Assembly (NCBI RefSeq): GCF_001567585.1
Contig: NZ_LRQV01000085.1
Span: 1-32,065 of the forward strand
From: Micromonospora rosaria
GTDB lineage: Bacteria > Actinomycetota > Actinomycetes > Mycobacteriales > Micromonosporaceae
Reading direction: 5' to 3'
Length of the DNA stretch: 32,065 nucleotides
The translations under genes were made by a program, and so were the position numbers. Below the pieces are notes generated by a model that searched no databases, was not told the DNA's origin, and worked only from the letters and a program-made list of their open reading frames with translations. Shown here piece after piece: positions 5,234-13,845 of this stretch. Every line of letters begins with the position of its first letter. The stretch's first letter is position 1.

Positions 5234-8011
5234 ATGTCAGACGAAGTGCCCGACGAGCAGCGCTGGGAGCACCACTCCGATCCCAAGGCCACCTTCCCAC
5301 CTCTGGAAACGCCCACCGAGCCGGTCAACGACCTGGAGATCTGGGCCGCGTCCGATCCGCCGGGCTGGCGACGGATCAAGGCTGCCGTCAACGGCGGGTC
5401 GGCGATCGAGAACGAGGAGGGACGGGCGCACGCGGACTCCCTCGTCAGCGCCCAGAGTCTCGCCGACGCGGCCGGGGCCTTCCAGCAGGCGATCAACACC
5501 CTGGACTGGGTGTCGGAGTTCATCAGGACGCAGGCGCACGGCATCGCCGGCGAAGAGAAGTCGTGGCAGGGCACGGCCGCCACCGCCTTTCTGACCAAGA
5601 TGGACTATTACGCAAAGTTCCTCGCCAACCAGGCCAACCGGCTGCGCGGCGGTGTCGGTCTGAGTGACTCGGCGACGCTGCCGAACCAGCTCATGAAGAA
5701 TTCGTCCTACCTGCACTGGGCGCAGGAGCAGATGGACTATCTCGACCGGGCGTGGGCGCAGATCGCCGCCGCCGACGGCGCCGGCCGCACCGACGGTGGC
5801 AACGTGGCGATCAGCTCGACGCGGTTCGCCCGCCCGATGACCAACCAGATGCTCGAGGTCGCACAGACGCTGGCGCACGAGTACGACGTGACCGTGCCGA
5901 AGGTCGTTTCGCCCAACGGGGACGGCAGCCTCAGCCCCGACGACGTTCCCGACCCGCAGCCGCCACCCGACCCGGACCCGATTCCCGAACCGGAGCCGGA
6001 GCCGATCCCCGAACCGGAGCCGATCCCTGACCCGGACCCGATCCCGGAGCCGGACCCGATCCCCGACCCGGACCCGATCCCGGACCCGGACCCGATCCCC
6101 GACCCGGACCCGGACTCGATCCCCGACCCGGACCCGATCCCCGACCCGGACCCGATCCCGGATCCGTCGGCGGACACTCCAGAGCATCAGCCGCCCCCGC
6201 TGTCGGATCCCCCCGCCATCGACGCGCCGCCGATCACCGATCCCGACGGCGGCCCCGGTAACTTCAGCCGGAGCGAGGGGCCGGACGTCGTGCCTCCCGT
6301 CGTCTCCGACCCTCCGAGGGGCGACGGGCTGCCCGGGTTCGAGACCCCGCCGGTCACCGACCCTGACGGTGTGGTGCCGCCACCGGGTGGTGTGGTGCCG
6401 CCGCCCGGTGGTGTGGTGCCGCCGGTCATCCCACCCGCGCCGAACAACCCCACGCCCGGCGGCAACAACCCGGGGCGGGTGCCTCCGGTGGGACAGACCC
6501 CACCTCCGATCGGACAGGTGCCGGGCGGTCCTGGACCGGGCAACGGCGCCCGACCGCCGGACGGCGTCGTCCCGCCCGTCGTGCCCGATCCGCCGGGCGG
6601 CGTCGTCCCGCCCGGAGCGCCCAACCCGGGCGCCGGTGTCGACCTGCCGGAGGTGCCCGCTCCGGGTGGGGTCCCCGGTGGCGTCCAGCCTCCGCCCGGT
6701 GCGCCGGTACCGCCGATGATGCCGGGTGCGCCCGGCGCACCCGGCTCCGGGCTCGGCGGCGGTGGGTCGACGCCGGAGCGCCCGGACTCCTCCGGCCTCG
6801 TCGGCGGTGACCCGGCGGACTGGACCCCCGGCGACGGGGTGGGAGCCCCGGACGCGCCGGGCGGAACCAACCCCGGTGGTGCGGGTCTCGGTGAGGTTCC
6901 GGGTGTCGGTCAGGTGCCGCCGGGGGCCGGTCTGCCGGGGCCGGGCGCGCCGATGATGCCGGGTACGCCGGGCTCGCCGGGGGCGGGCGCCGGTTCCGGT
7001 GGGAGTGTGCCGGACCGTCCGGACGCTGCCGGGCTGGTCGATGGTGAGCTGGAGGACTGGCAGCCGTCCACCGGTGGCGTCGACGTGCCGGACGCCCCCG
7101 GTGGCACCAACCCCGGTGGCGCGGGGCTCGGGGACGGACCCGCTCCCGCGGACCCGTCCGGCCGCCCCGTACCGTCGGCCGGCCAGCCCGGTGCGGGATC
7201 GGTGCCCGGCGGGGGCGTGCCGCCCGTGCCCGGAGCCCCCGGGTCGCCCGGGGCCGGAGCCGGCGGTGCCAACCAGCCGGACCGGCCGGACGCGGCGGGC
7301 CTGGTCGAGGGGGACGCCGAGGACTGGGCGGTCACTGGCCCGGACGCGCCCGCCAGCCCCGAGGCGCCCACCGGTGTCCAGGCCGGCGGTGTCGGCCTGG
7401 ACACCGCCCCCCCGGTCGAGGTGCCCGACGACGGGCGGACCGGCCAGGAACTCCCGGGCGCACCGATGATGCCGGGAATGCCCGGCATGCCGGGTGTCGC
7501 ACCCGACCAGCGGACTCCGCAGCGGCCCGACGCCGCCGAGCTGGTCACGGCGGAGGAGGAGCAGTGGCGACCCGGGGCCGTCCCCGACGAACCGGGTGTC
7601 CCGGCACTGGCCGGTGCTGGTGGCCCGGGACCGGCCGGTGCTGGTGGCCCGGGACCGGTCGCCGAGCGGCCGTCACCGTCGGTGGCACCGGCCGGCGGGT
7701 CACCGTCGGCGGCGGACGTGGACCCGCCGACCGCGCCGGAGGCCACGGCGGCTCTCCTCGGCGTACCCCTGGTGGCGGTCGCTGTCGGGGAGCGCGAGTC
7801 GGCCGAGCGGCCGGCCGCCGCGGAGCTGCTCCGGGAGGAGGAGGTCGTCTGGGCCGGGACCGCGGCGGGGGCGCCGCCGTCGCACGACCGGGTGCCGGTG
7901 GTACGGCCGGCGGAGGACGTCGCCGACACCTCGGGCTGGGACGACGTCGACGGGGCCTGGTGGTTGCACGGCCACGAGCCCGAGCGGGAGGAGGAGCCGA
8001 AGGATGCCTGA
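5234..8011 (+). CDS. Large WXG-domain protein with proline-rich repeats and RPDAAxLV...W modules
   Basis: This 925-residue protein starts at ATG 5234, with only a weak ribosome-binding site. Residues about 60-230 form a PPE/WXG-like helical domain: AFQQAINTLDWVSEFIRTQA, then KSWQGTAATAF with W111-x-G113, then LHWAQEQMDYLDRAWAQIAA. Residues about 238-313 are a proline array of PDPDPI and PEPEPI units. Residues about 320-510 are Gly/Pro-rich (VVPPPGG repeats). From about 510 to 880, five spaced copies of a module with the core RPDAAxLVxx(E/D)xxxW occur (near residues 514, 593, 683, 762 and 857), joined by PGG/PGAP linkers. The C-terminus ends in GWDDVDGAWWLHGHEPE. No signal peptide or membrane segment is seen. 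It is probably an ESX substrate or surface/septal scaffold, and the repeated Trp-ending motif suggests repeated binding sites for one partner. It overlaps the next gene by 8 bases. Confidence 0.9.
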   Translation: MSDEVPDEQRWEHHSDPKATFPPLETPTEPVNDLEIWAASDPPGWRRIKAAVNGGSAIENEEGRAHADSLVSAQSLADAAGAFQQAINTLDWVSEFIRTQAHGIAGEEKSWQGTAATAFLTKMDYYAKFLANQANRLRGGVGLSDSATLPNQLMKNSSYLHWAQEQMDYLDRAWAQIAAADGAGRTDGGNVAISSTRFARPMTNQMLEVAQTLAHEYDVTVPKVVSPNGDGSLSPDDVPDPQPPPDPDPIPEPEPEPIPEPEPIPDPDPIPEPDPIPDPDPIPDPDPIPDPDPDSIPDPDPIPDPDPIPDPSADTPEHQPPPLSDPPAIDAPPITDPDGGPGNFSRSEGPDVVPPVVSDPPRGDGLPGFETPPVTDPDGVVPPPGGVVPPPGGVVPPVIPPAPNNPTPGGNNPGRVPPVGQTPPPIGQVPGGPGPGNGARPPDGVVPPVVPDPPGGVVPPGAPNPGAGVDLPEVPAPGGVPGGVQPPPGAPVPPMMPGAPGAPGSGLGGGGSTPERPDSSGLVGGDPADWTPGDGVGAPDAPGGTNPGGAGLGEVPGVGQVPPGAGLPGPGAPMMPGTPGSPGAGAGSGGSVPDRPDAAGLVDGELEDWQPSTGGVDVPDAPGGTNPGGAGLGDGPAPADPSGRPVPSAGQPGAGSVPGGGVPPVPGAPGSPGAGAGGANQPDRPDAAGLVEGDAEDWAVTGPDAPASPEAPTGVQAGGVGLDTAPPVEVPDDGRTGQELPGAPMMPGMPGMPGVAPDQRTPQRPDAAELVTAEEEQWRPGAVPDEPGVPALAGAGGPGPAGAGGPGPVAERPSPSVAPAGGSPSAADVDPPTAPEATAALLGVPLVAVAVGERESAERPAAAELLREEEVVWAGTAAGAPPSHDRVPVVRPAEDVADTSGWDDVDGAWWLHGHEPEREEEPKDA
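5949..6172 (+). repeat. Proline array, mostly 18-bp units encoding PDPDPI/PEPEPI
   Basis: About a dozen units of GACCCGGACCCGATCCC-like sequence follow each other with a mainly 18-bp (sometimes 12-bp) period. They encode alternating PDPDPI and PEPEPI. The region is in frame with the 5234 gene and would give a stiff, acidic polyproline-type rod of roughly 75 residues. On the opposite strand it reads as a Gly/Ser repeat, which is a shadow. Confidence 0.9.
6371..6423 (+). repeat. 21-bp tandem repeat encoding VVPPPGG
   Basis: GTGGTGCCGCC recurs at 6371, 6392 and 6413, an exact 21-bp spacing, encoding VVPPPGG twice and a partial third copy within the 5234 gene. Confidence 0.8.
7611..7658 (+). repeat. 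Perfect 24-bp direct duplication
   Basis: Two identical 24-bp units starting CCGGTGCTGGTGG lie head to tail at 7611-7634 and 7635-7658. They encode AGAGGPGP-type repeats in the linker between the fourth and fifth Trp modules of the 5234 gene. Perfect identity suggests a recent duplication. Confidence 0.85.
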
Positions 8012-8351
8012 CGAGATCGAGCCGACCCCGCTGAAGGCCTGGCGGCGCGGGCGGCCGGCGGCACCGGCCCCCGAGGCGAGGCCGCTGCGGTGCGGCGGGC
8101 CGGAGTACACCCGCGCCGAGCGGCTGGAGCTGATGCGCCAGAAGCAACGCGAGATGGACGAGGCCGCCCGTCGCGCGCGGGAGGAGACCGAGGCCCGCGA
8201 GGCCGCCCGGCGCCGGGGCGCGAAGTCGACCGACGGGGACGACGAGTACCCCCCGCCCGAGCGGCGCGCCGACCGGTACGCGGTCGGGCTGCTGCGGCAG
8301 GACGACTCGGCGTGGGGCGGCGCCGGGGCCGGCTCGGGGACGCTCGGATGA
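8004..8351 (+). CDS. Small charged coiled-coil-like protein preceding EccC
   Basis: This 115-residue protein starts at ATG 8004, overlapping the stop of the 5234 gene by 8 bases. A GGAGGAGG sequence inside that gene's end serves as ribosome-binding site at a spacing of about 8, so it is translationally coupled. The middle (about residues 38-75) is a highly charged helix, YTRAERLELMRQKQREMDEA followed by ARRAREETEAREAARRRG, likely a single coiled coil. The C-terminus contains YPPPERRADRYAVGLLRQDD and ends Gly-rich. I do not recognise a family. It sits between a large substrate-like protein and EccC, so an adaptor or chaperone role is possible but not shown. Confidence 0.75.
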   Translation: MPDEIEPTPLKAWRRGRPAAPAPEARPLRCGGPEYTRAERLELMRQKQREMDEAARRAREETEAREAARRRGAKSTDGDDEYPPPERRADRYAVGLLRQDDSAWGGAGAGSGTLG

Positions 8352-8455
8352 CCGGGGCGGCTCGGATGACCGGGGCGGCTGGGATGACCGGGGACGCTCG
8401 GGTGACCGGGGCGGCCCGGATGGCCGGGAGTGCTCGGGTGACCGGGGAGGTGCCG
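8348..8455 (+). repeat. 18-bp minisatellite between the small gene and eccC
   Basis: Six 18-bp units (consensus ATGACCGGGGCGGCTCGG) follow each other from the end of the 8004 gene to just before eccC. The first three or four copies are nearly identical, while the later copies carry GTG or GCC changes. Each unit contains an ATG or GTG and a GGGG-rich stretch. Confidence 0.9.
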
Positions 8456-8461
8456 GCATGA
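8348..8461 (+). CDS. Possible 37-codon mini-ORF of MTGAAR hexapeptide repeats linking to eccC
   Basis: ATG at 8348 overlaps the stop of the upstream gene as ATGA. The frame runs MTGAAR, MTGAAG, MTGDAR, VTGAAR, MAGSAR, VTGEVP and ends at TGA 8459-8461, which overlaps the eccC ATG (8458) as ATGA. The frame is thus coupled at both ends. It may be a leader used to pass ribosomes into eccC rather than a functional protein. No homology is expected for such a repeat. Whether a stable product is made cannot be told from sequence. Confidence 0.4.
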   Translation: MTGAARMTGAAGMTGDARVTGAARMAGSARVTGEVPA

Positions 8462-11400
8462 GCACCGTCACCGTCAAACGGCCGCCCCGCGCGGCCGGTC
8501 CCGCGAACCCGGACGGGGAGGTCGAGCTGCAGGAGCCGCCGTTGATGGCGGAGGAGGCACCGCTCGACTTCCGGTCGTTCGCCATGATCGTGCCGATGGG
8601 CCTCGGCATGGGCGCGATGATGGCCATGTTCGGGCTCTACAACCGCGCACCGATCATGTACGTCATGGGCGGCGCGATGGCCGTCGGCATGCTGCTGATG
8701 GGTGTCGTCCAGGTCGGACGGACCGCCGCCGAGCGCAAGCGCCAGATGCACGGCGAGCGCCGGGACTTCCTGCGCTACATCGCCCAGCTCCGTCGGCAGG
8801 CCCGCAAGGCGGCCGAGGAGCAGCGCCAGGCGGTCGTCTGGAACAACCCGCAGCCGGAGTGGCTGTGGTCGGTGGCGATGAGCAGCCGGATCTGGGAGCG
8901 ACGGCCGAGCCACGACGACTTCGGCCGGGTCCGGATCGGGCTCGGCCGACAGAACGCGATGTTGCGGTTCCTGCCCCCGCAGACCAAACCGATCGAGGAC
9001 CTGGAGCCGCTCTCCTCGATCTCGCTGCGGCGCTTCTCCGAGGCGTACCGGACGGTCTCCGGCATCCCGACCTCGGTCGGTCTGCGCAGCTTCACCAGCG
9101 TCGAGTTCGAGGGGACGGCCGACCAGGCGATCGACCTGGTCCGAGCCATGGTGGCCGCCCTGGTCACCCTGCACGCCCCCGACGAGCTGCGGGTGGCGGT
9201 GCTCGCCCCGGAGGTGCACCGGGGCGAATGGGACTGGATCAAGTGGCTGCCGCACAACGCCCACCCGACCGCGTTCGACGCCGCCGGACCGGTCCGCCTC
9301 TTCGCCGGTACCCACGACGATTTGGTGGACCTGCTCGGCCCGGAGATCGCCGACCGGGGCGACCACGACCGGGAGGCCCGCCCGTCGTCCACCGAGCCGT
9401 TCGTGGTGATCGTCGCCCACCTGGCCGACCTGCCGGACAGCTCGCGCCTGCTCGGCGCGGGCATCCGCAACGTGGTCCTGCTCGACCTGACCGGCCAGAT
9501 GCCCGGCGGACCCCGGGTGCTGCGGCTGACCCTGGACGGGGAGCGGGTGAGCTTCCCCGCCGGGGAGAGCGTCGGCTCCGCGCTGCCCGACCGGCTCGGC
9601 GTCACCGAGTGCGAGGCGCTGGCCCGGATCATCGCGCCCAAGCGGACCAGCGGCACCCTCGACGTGGCCGAGGAGCCGTTGGAGAGCGACTTCGAGCTGA
9701 CCACCCTGCTCGGCATCCGGGACGCCCGCATCTTCGACGTCCAGGCCTCGTGGCGGAACCGCGCCCCGCAACGCAACCGGCTCACCGTGCCGATCGGGGT
9801 CACCGAGGGCGGCGAGGTCATCGAGCTGGACCTCAAGGAGTCCGCGCAGGGCGGCATGGGGCCGCACGGCCTGCTGATCGGCGCGACCGGCTCCGGCAAG
9901 AGCGAACTGCTGCGTACCCTGGTCTGCGCGCTCGCCGCGACCCACTCCTCCGAGATCCTCAACCTGGTCCTGGTCGACTTCAAGGGCGGCGCGACCTTCC
10001 TCGGCATGGAGAAGCTGCCGCACACCTCGGCGGTCATCACCAACCTCGCCGACGAGCTGCCCCTGGTCGACCGGATGCAGGACGCCCTCAACGGCGAAAT
10101 GACCCGACGCCAGGAGATGCTGCGGGCCAGCGGCTACGCCTCGCTCTTCGACTACGAGAAGGCCCGCGCCGCCGGTGCCCACCTGGTGCCGTTCCCGGTC
10201 CTGCTGATCGTCGTCGACGAGTTCAGCGAGCTGCTCTCCAGCAAGGGCGAGTTCATGGACCTCTTCGTCTCCATCGGGCGGCTCGGCCGCTCGCTCGGCG
10301 TGCACCTGCTGCTCGCCTCGCAGCGCCTCGACGAGGGACGGATCAACCGGGTCGAGGGCCACCTGTCGTACCGGCTCGCGCTGCGGACCTTCTCGTCGAT
10401 GGAGTCCCGGTCGGTCATCGGCGTCGGCAAGGCGTACGAGCTGCCGCCCGAGCCCGGCAACGGGTACCTGAAGGTCGACACCACCAACCTGGTGCGGTTC
10501 AAGTCCGCGTACGTCTCCGGGCCGTACAAGGGCGCGGGACGGGCCGGCGGCGTCGAGGAGGAGGAGCGGCGGGCCGCCGCCGAGGTCGTCCCGTTCGTCA
10601 CCGGTCAGGTGGACGTCCGACACGACCCCGGTCGGGTCCGCGTCGCCGAGCCCGTCGAGGAGACCGAGGAGGAGCCCGGCGCCGTGACCGGCCCGAGCCT
10701 CGCCGAGGTGCTGCTCGACCGGCTCGCCGGCTCCGGCCCGCCGGCCCGGCAGGTGTGGCTGCCGCCGTTGTCCGCCGCACCCAGCCTGGACACGCTGCTG
10801 CCCAGCGTCGTCCCGGATCCGCTGCGCGGGATGACGGTCGACGACCGGGCCGCGCAGGGGCGGCTGCGGGTCCCGGTGGGGATCGTCGACCGGCCCGCCG
10901 AGCAGCTCCGCGACCTGCTCACCATCGACCTCAGCGGGGCGGACGGGCACATCGGCATCGCCGGTGCGCCGCAGAGCGGCAAGTCGGCCCTGCTGCGCAG
11001 CGTGATCCTCGCGCTGGCCTTCACCAACACCCCCCGCGAGGTGCAGTTCTACGGGCTCGACTTCGGCGGCGGCGGTCTCGCCTCCATCGCCGGGCTGCCG
11101 CACATCGGCTCCATCGCCACCCGGATGGAACGCGACCGGGTGGTCCGGACCATCGAGGAGGTCTGGCAGGTGATGGAGCGCCGCGAGTACGAGTTCGCCA
11201 ACCGTGGCCTCGACTCGGTGACCGCCTACCTGGCCGCCCGCGCCCGGGGCGAGATCGACGACCCGTACGGGCACGTGTTCCTGGTCGTCGACGGCTGGTA
11301 CACGATGAAGCAGGACTTCGCCGACCTGGAGACGAAGTTCCAGGAGCTGGCCTCGCGGGGGTTGTCCTTCGGGGTCCACGTGATCGTCTCCGCCACCCGG

Positions 11401-12414
11401 TGGTCGGAGATGCGGACCTGGCTGCGGGACCTGCTCGGCACCCGGCTGGAGCTGCGCCTCGCCGACTCCATGGAGTCCGACGTCGGCTCCCGCAAGGCGG
11501 CGACCGTGCCGCACCAGCCGGGCCGTGGCCTGACCAACAGCGGCCTGCACTTCCTCGCCGCGCTGCCCCGGATGGACGGCAGTTCGAGCGTCGACGACCT
11601 CGCCGAGGCGACCAAGTCGACAGTCGAGGAGGTCGCCACCTTCTGGACCGGACCGCCCGCGCCGGGCGTCCGGATGCTGCCCACCCAGCTTCCGGTGGAG
11701 CGCCTGCCCGCGCCGGAGCCGGCCTTCAAGGTCTGCCTCGGGCTGGACGAGCAGCGGCTCGCCCCGGTCTGGCACGACTTCATGGTCACCCCGCACCTGA
11801 TGGTTCTCGGGGACACCGAGACCGGCAAGTCGAACATGCTCCGGCTGGTGCTGCGCGCCATCCAACAGCACTACACCCCGGCGCAGGCCAAGGTCGTCCT
11901 CGGCGACTCGCGCCGGGACCTCGACACCGCGATCACCGCCGACTACCAGGTCGGGTTCGGCTTCACCGGCGACCGGCTCTACGAACTGGCCGGGCAGACC
12001 TCGGTCTCGATGGACCGCCGGCTCCCCGGCCAGGACGTCTCGTCGGAGCGGATGCGCCGCCGGGACTGGTGGGAGGGGCCGGAGCTGTTCCTGATCGTCG
12101 ACGACTACGACCTGATGACCCGCTCCATGGGGCCGGGCTCGGCGCTCGACCCGGTGCTGCCGCTGCTGGCGCAGGGCGTCTACATCGGGCTGCACCTGGT
12201 GATCGCCCGCAGCACCTCGGGGGCGCACCGGGCCATGATGGACCCGGTCCTGCGCCGGATGTGGGAGCTGGGCACCCCGGCGACCCTGCTGTCGTACCCG
12301 AAGGAAGAGGGCAAGTTCCTCGGCGAGGCGGCCCCGCGCCGGCTGCCGCCCGGACGCGCCCAGTTGGTCACCCGTCGCGGCGTCAAGCTGATCCAGACGG
12401 GGCACGTCGCATGA
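8458..12414 (+). CDS. eccC: Type VII secretion motor ATPase EccC (fused, three FtsK/SpoIIIE domains)
   Basis: This 1318-residue protein is the full-length fused form (EccCa plus EccCb in one chain). Two membrane segments lie at about residues 38-84 (FAMIVPMGLGMGAMMAMFGL and IMYVMGGAMAVGMLLMGVVQ). Three P-loop domains follow. D1 has Walker A GATGSGKS (475-482) and Walker B LLIVVDEF (D587, E588). D2 has GAPQSGKS (836-843) and LVVDGW (D945), lacking the Walker B acidic partner. D3 has GDTETGKS (1118-1125) and LIVDDYD (D1215, D1216). In characterised EccC proteins the last domain binds the YxxxD/E-bearing WXG100 substrate, and D1 supplies the main ATPase activity. It is anchored in the inner membrane with the motors in the cytoplasm. 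The start ATG overlaps the stop of the repeat mini-ORF, and eccD begins 13 bases after the stop. Confidence 0.98.
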   Translation: MSTVTVKRPPRAAGPANPDGEVELQEPPLMAEEAPLDFRSFAMIVPMGLGMGAMMAMFGLYNRAPIMYVMGGAMAVGMLLMGVVQVGRTAAERKRQMHGERRDFLRYIAQLRRQARKAAEEQRQAVVWNNPQPEWLWSVAMSSRIWERRPSHDDFGRVRIGLGRQNAMLRFLPPQTKPIEDLEPLSSISLRRFSEAYRTVSGIPTSVGLRSFTSVEFEGTADQAIDLVRAMVAALVTLHAPDELRVAVLAPEVHRGEWDWIKWLPHNAHPTAFDAAGPVRLFAGTHDDLVDLLGPEIADRGDHDREARPSSTEPFVVIVAHLADLPDSSRLLGAGIRNVVLLDLTGQMPGGPRVLRLTLDGERVSFPAGESVGSALPDRLGVTECEALARIIAPKRTSGTLDVAEEPLESDFELTTLLGIRDARIFDVQASWRNRAPQRNRLTVPIGVTEGGEVIELDLKESAQGGMGPHGLLIGATGSGKSELLRTLVCALAATHSSEILNLVLVDFKGGATFLGMEKLPHTSAVITNLADELPLVDRMQDALNGEMTRRQEMLRASGYASLFDYEKARAAGAHLVPFPVLLIVVDEFSELLSSKGEFMDLFVSIGRLGRSLGVHLLLASQRLDEGRINRVEGHLSYRLALRTFSSMESRSVIGVGKAYELPPEPGNGYLKVDTTNLVRFKSAYVSGPYKGAGRAGGVEEEERRAAAEVVPFVTGQVDVRHDPGRVRVAEPVEETEEEPGAVTGPSLAEVLLDRLAGSGPPARQVWLPPLSAAPSLDTLLPSVVPDPLRGMTVDDRAAQGRLRVPVGIVDRPAEQLRDLLTIDLSGADGHIGIAGAPQSGKSALLRSVILALAFTNTPREVQFYGLDFGGGGLASIAGLPHIGSIATRMERDRVVRTIEEVWQVMERREYEFANRGLDSVTAYLAARARGEIDDPYGHVFLVVDGWYTMKQDFADLETKFQELASRGLSFGVHVIVSATRWSEMRTWLRDLLGTRLELRLADSMESDVGSRKAATVPHQPGRGLTNSGLHFLAALPRMDGSSSVDDLAEATKSTVEEVATFWTGPPAPGVRMLPTQLPVERLPAPEPAFKVCLGLDEQRLAPVWHDFMVTPHLMVLGDTETGKSNMLRLVLRAIQQHYTPAQAKVVLGDSRRDLDTAITADYQVGFGFTGDRLYELAGQTSVSMDRRLPGQDVSSERMRRRDWWEGPELFLIVDDYDLMTRSMGPGSALDPVLPLLAQGVYIGLHLVIARSTSGAHRAMMDPVLRRMWELGTPATLLSYPKEEGKFLGEAAPRRLPPGRAQLVTRRGVKLIQTGHVA

Positions 12415-12427
12415 GAGGGGTGCGCGG

Positions 12428-13840
12428 GTGACTGCGACGCTCAACGCCGAACTGTGCCGGATCACCGTGATCGGTCCGGTCCGCCGGGTCGACCTGGCGG
12501 TCCCGGTCACCACCACGGTGGCCGCCCTGCTGCCACTGCTGGTGGAACAGACCTCGGAGCCCGGCCACCGGGTCGAGTCGGGTGCCGCCGAGGGGGCCTG
12601 GGTCCTGCAACGTCTCGGCCAGGCGCCCTTCGAGCTGACCGGTACGCCGGAGAGTCTCGACTGGCTGGAGGGCGAGGAACTCCACCTGCGTCCGGCCGAG
12701 AGCCCTCTGCCCGAACTCGACTTCGACGACCTCGCCGACGGGGTGGCCATCGTCGTCAACCGGCGCGACGACCGCTGGCAGCCCGAGCTGCACCGCCGGA
12801 TCTTGTTCCTGCTGCTGGCGGCCGTCGGCATGGGGGCGGTCGCCGCCGTGCTCACCGCGTACGGCCCGGTCCTGCCGCAGGTGGTGGCGGCCGGCGTGAT
12901 CGGCGTGGTGTTCCTGGCCACGGCGCTGGTCTGCGGCCGGCGCCTGGACGACGGCGCGTTCTCGCTGCTCTTCGGCGGCGGCGCGGCCGGCTTCACGGCG
13001 CTCGCCGCGTCGAGCGCGGTCGACGGCGACCCGGAACGCATCGCGGTGACCGGCGGGGCCGTCCTCGCCGCCGCCGTCGCCCTCCTCGCCGTCACCGCGC
13101 TCCTGCTGGTCGCCCAGCGCACCTTCGCCCCGTACCTGCCGGTGCGGCCGATCCTCGCGGCCGGGGTGGTGGGTCTGGTCACCACACTGGTGCTGCTGAT
13201 GCACGCGGCCAGTGGCATGAACGCGCCACGGACCGCCGCCACGGCGGTCACGCTGATCTTCGGCCTGATCGTGCTGGCCCCCCGGATCGCGGTGAAGATC
13301 TCCCGACTGCGCGGGCCGCAACTGCCGAAGAACAGCGAGGACATGTCGTACGACATCGAGCCCGCCCAACCCGACCAGGTCGGACAGCGCACCGACGACG
13401 CGGACACCTACCTCGCCGTGGCGATGATCGCGTCGGCGGTGGTCCTGCCGGTGCTCTTCCACTTCACGATGCAGGTGGCCGGCTGGGCGGGGTGGACCTT
13501 CGTGCTGGTGGTCGCCAGTGCAATCCTGTTGCGCGCCCGTACCTTCCTCGGCGTCTGGCAGCGGATCGCGCTCGTCGTCGCCGGTACCGTCGGCCTCCTC
13601 ATGGTTGTCATGAAGCTCGCTGACATGGTGTCGCCCGCCGGCCGCTGGGTGCTGCTCGGCTCCCTCGTCGCGCTGCTGGTGCCGCTGGTGCTGGCGGCGC
13701 TGCGGCCCTGGCCCCGGCGGATGCTGCCGTTCTGGGAGTACTCGGCAACCTTCTTCGACGTCACCACCGGTGTCGCCGTGCTCCCGATCCTGGCGCAGAT
13801 CATCGGGTTCTACGCCTGGGCCCGTGGACTCTTCGGGTAG
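12428..13840 (+). CDS. eccD: Type VII secretion integral membrane protein EccD
   Basis: This 470-residue protein starts at GTG 12428, with GAGAGGGG about 8 bases upstream. Residues about 5-95 form the ubiquitin-like cytoplasmic domain (CRITVIGPVRRVDLAVPVTT, with LRPAES closing it). From about residue 122 I count 11 membrane segments, for example ILFLLLAAVGMGAVAAVL, VTGGAVLAAAVALLAVTALL and VLLGSLVALLVPLVLAAL. A hydrophilic linker (about residues 290-328, LPKNSEDMSYDIEPAQPDQV) separates the sixth and seventh. This matches the EccD topology in which a dimer encloses each pore unit of the ESX membrane complex. It lies between eccC and eccB, 5 bases before the eccB start. Confidence 0.97.
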   Translation: MTATLNAELCRITVIGPVRRVDLAVPVTTTVAALLPLLVEQTSEPGHRVESGAAEGAWVLQRLGQAPFELTGTPESLDWLEGEELHLRPAESPLPELDFDDLADGVAIVVNRRDDRWQPELHRRILFLLLAAVGMGAVAAVLTAYGPVLPQVVAAGVIGVVFLATALVCGRRLDDGAFSLLFGGGAAGFTALAASSAVDGDPERIAVTGGAVLAAAVALLAVTALLLVAQRTFAPYLPVRPILAAGVVGLVTTLVLLMHAASGMNAPRTAATAVTLIFGLIVLAPRIAVKISRLRGPQLPKNSEDMSYDIEPAQPDQVGQRTDDADTYLAVAMIASAVVLPVLFHFTMQVAGWAGWTFVLVVASAILLRARTFLGVWQRIALVVAGTVGLLMVVMKLADMVSPAGRWVLLGSLVALLVPLVLAALRPWPRRMLPFWEYSATFFDVTTGVAVLPILAQIIGFYAWARGLFG

Positions 13841-13845
13841 CCGCC

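Noticed and set aside
8348..8455. CRISPR-like array
   Set aside because: Units are 18 bp, head to tail without spacers, and coding-compatible, so this is a minisatellite.
8090..8461. Longer version of the repeat mini-ORF starting at 8090
   Set aside because: It would overlap the 8004 gene in another frame, and its upstream part is Arg/Gly-rich shadow sequence. Only the part from ATG 8348 has a coupled start.
6910..13407. A single 2165-codon open frame on the minus strand, opposite the 5234 gene and EccC
   Set aside because: It is a product of the extreme GC bias of the plus-strand genes. It reads as Arg/Pro/Ser-rich sequence without domains, and the plus-strand frames there contain clear EccC and EccD motifs.
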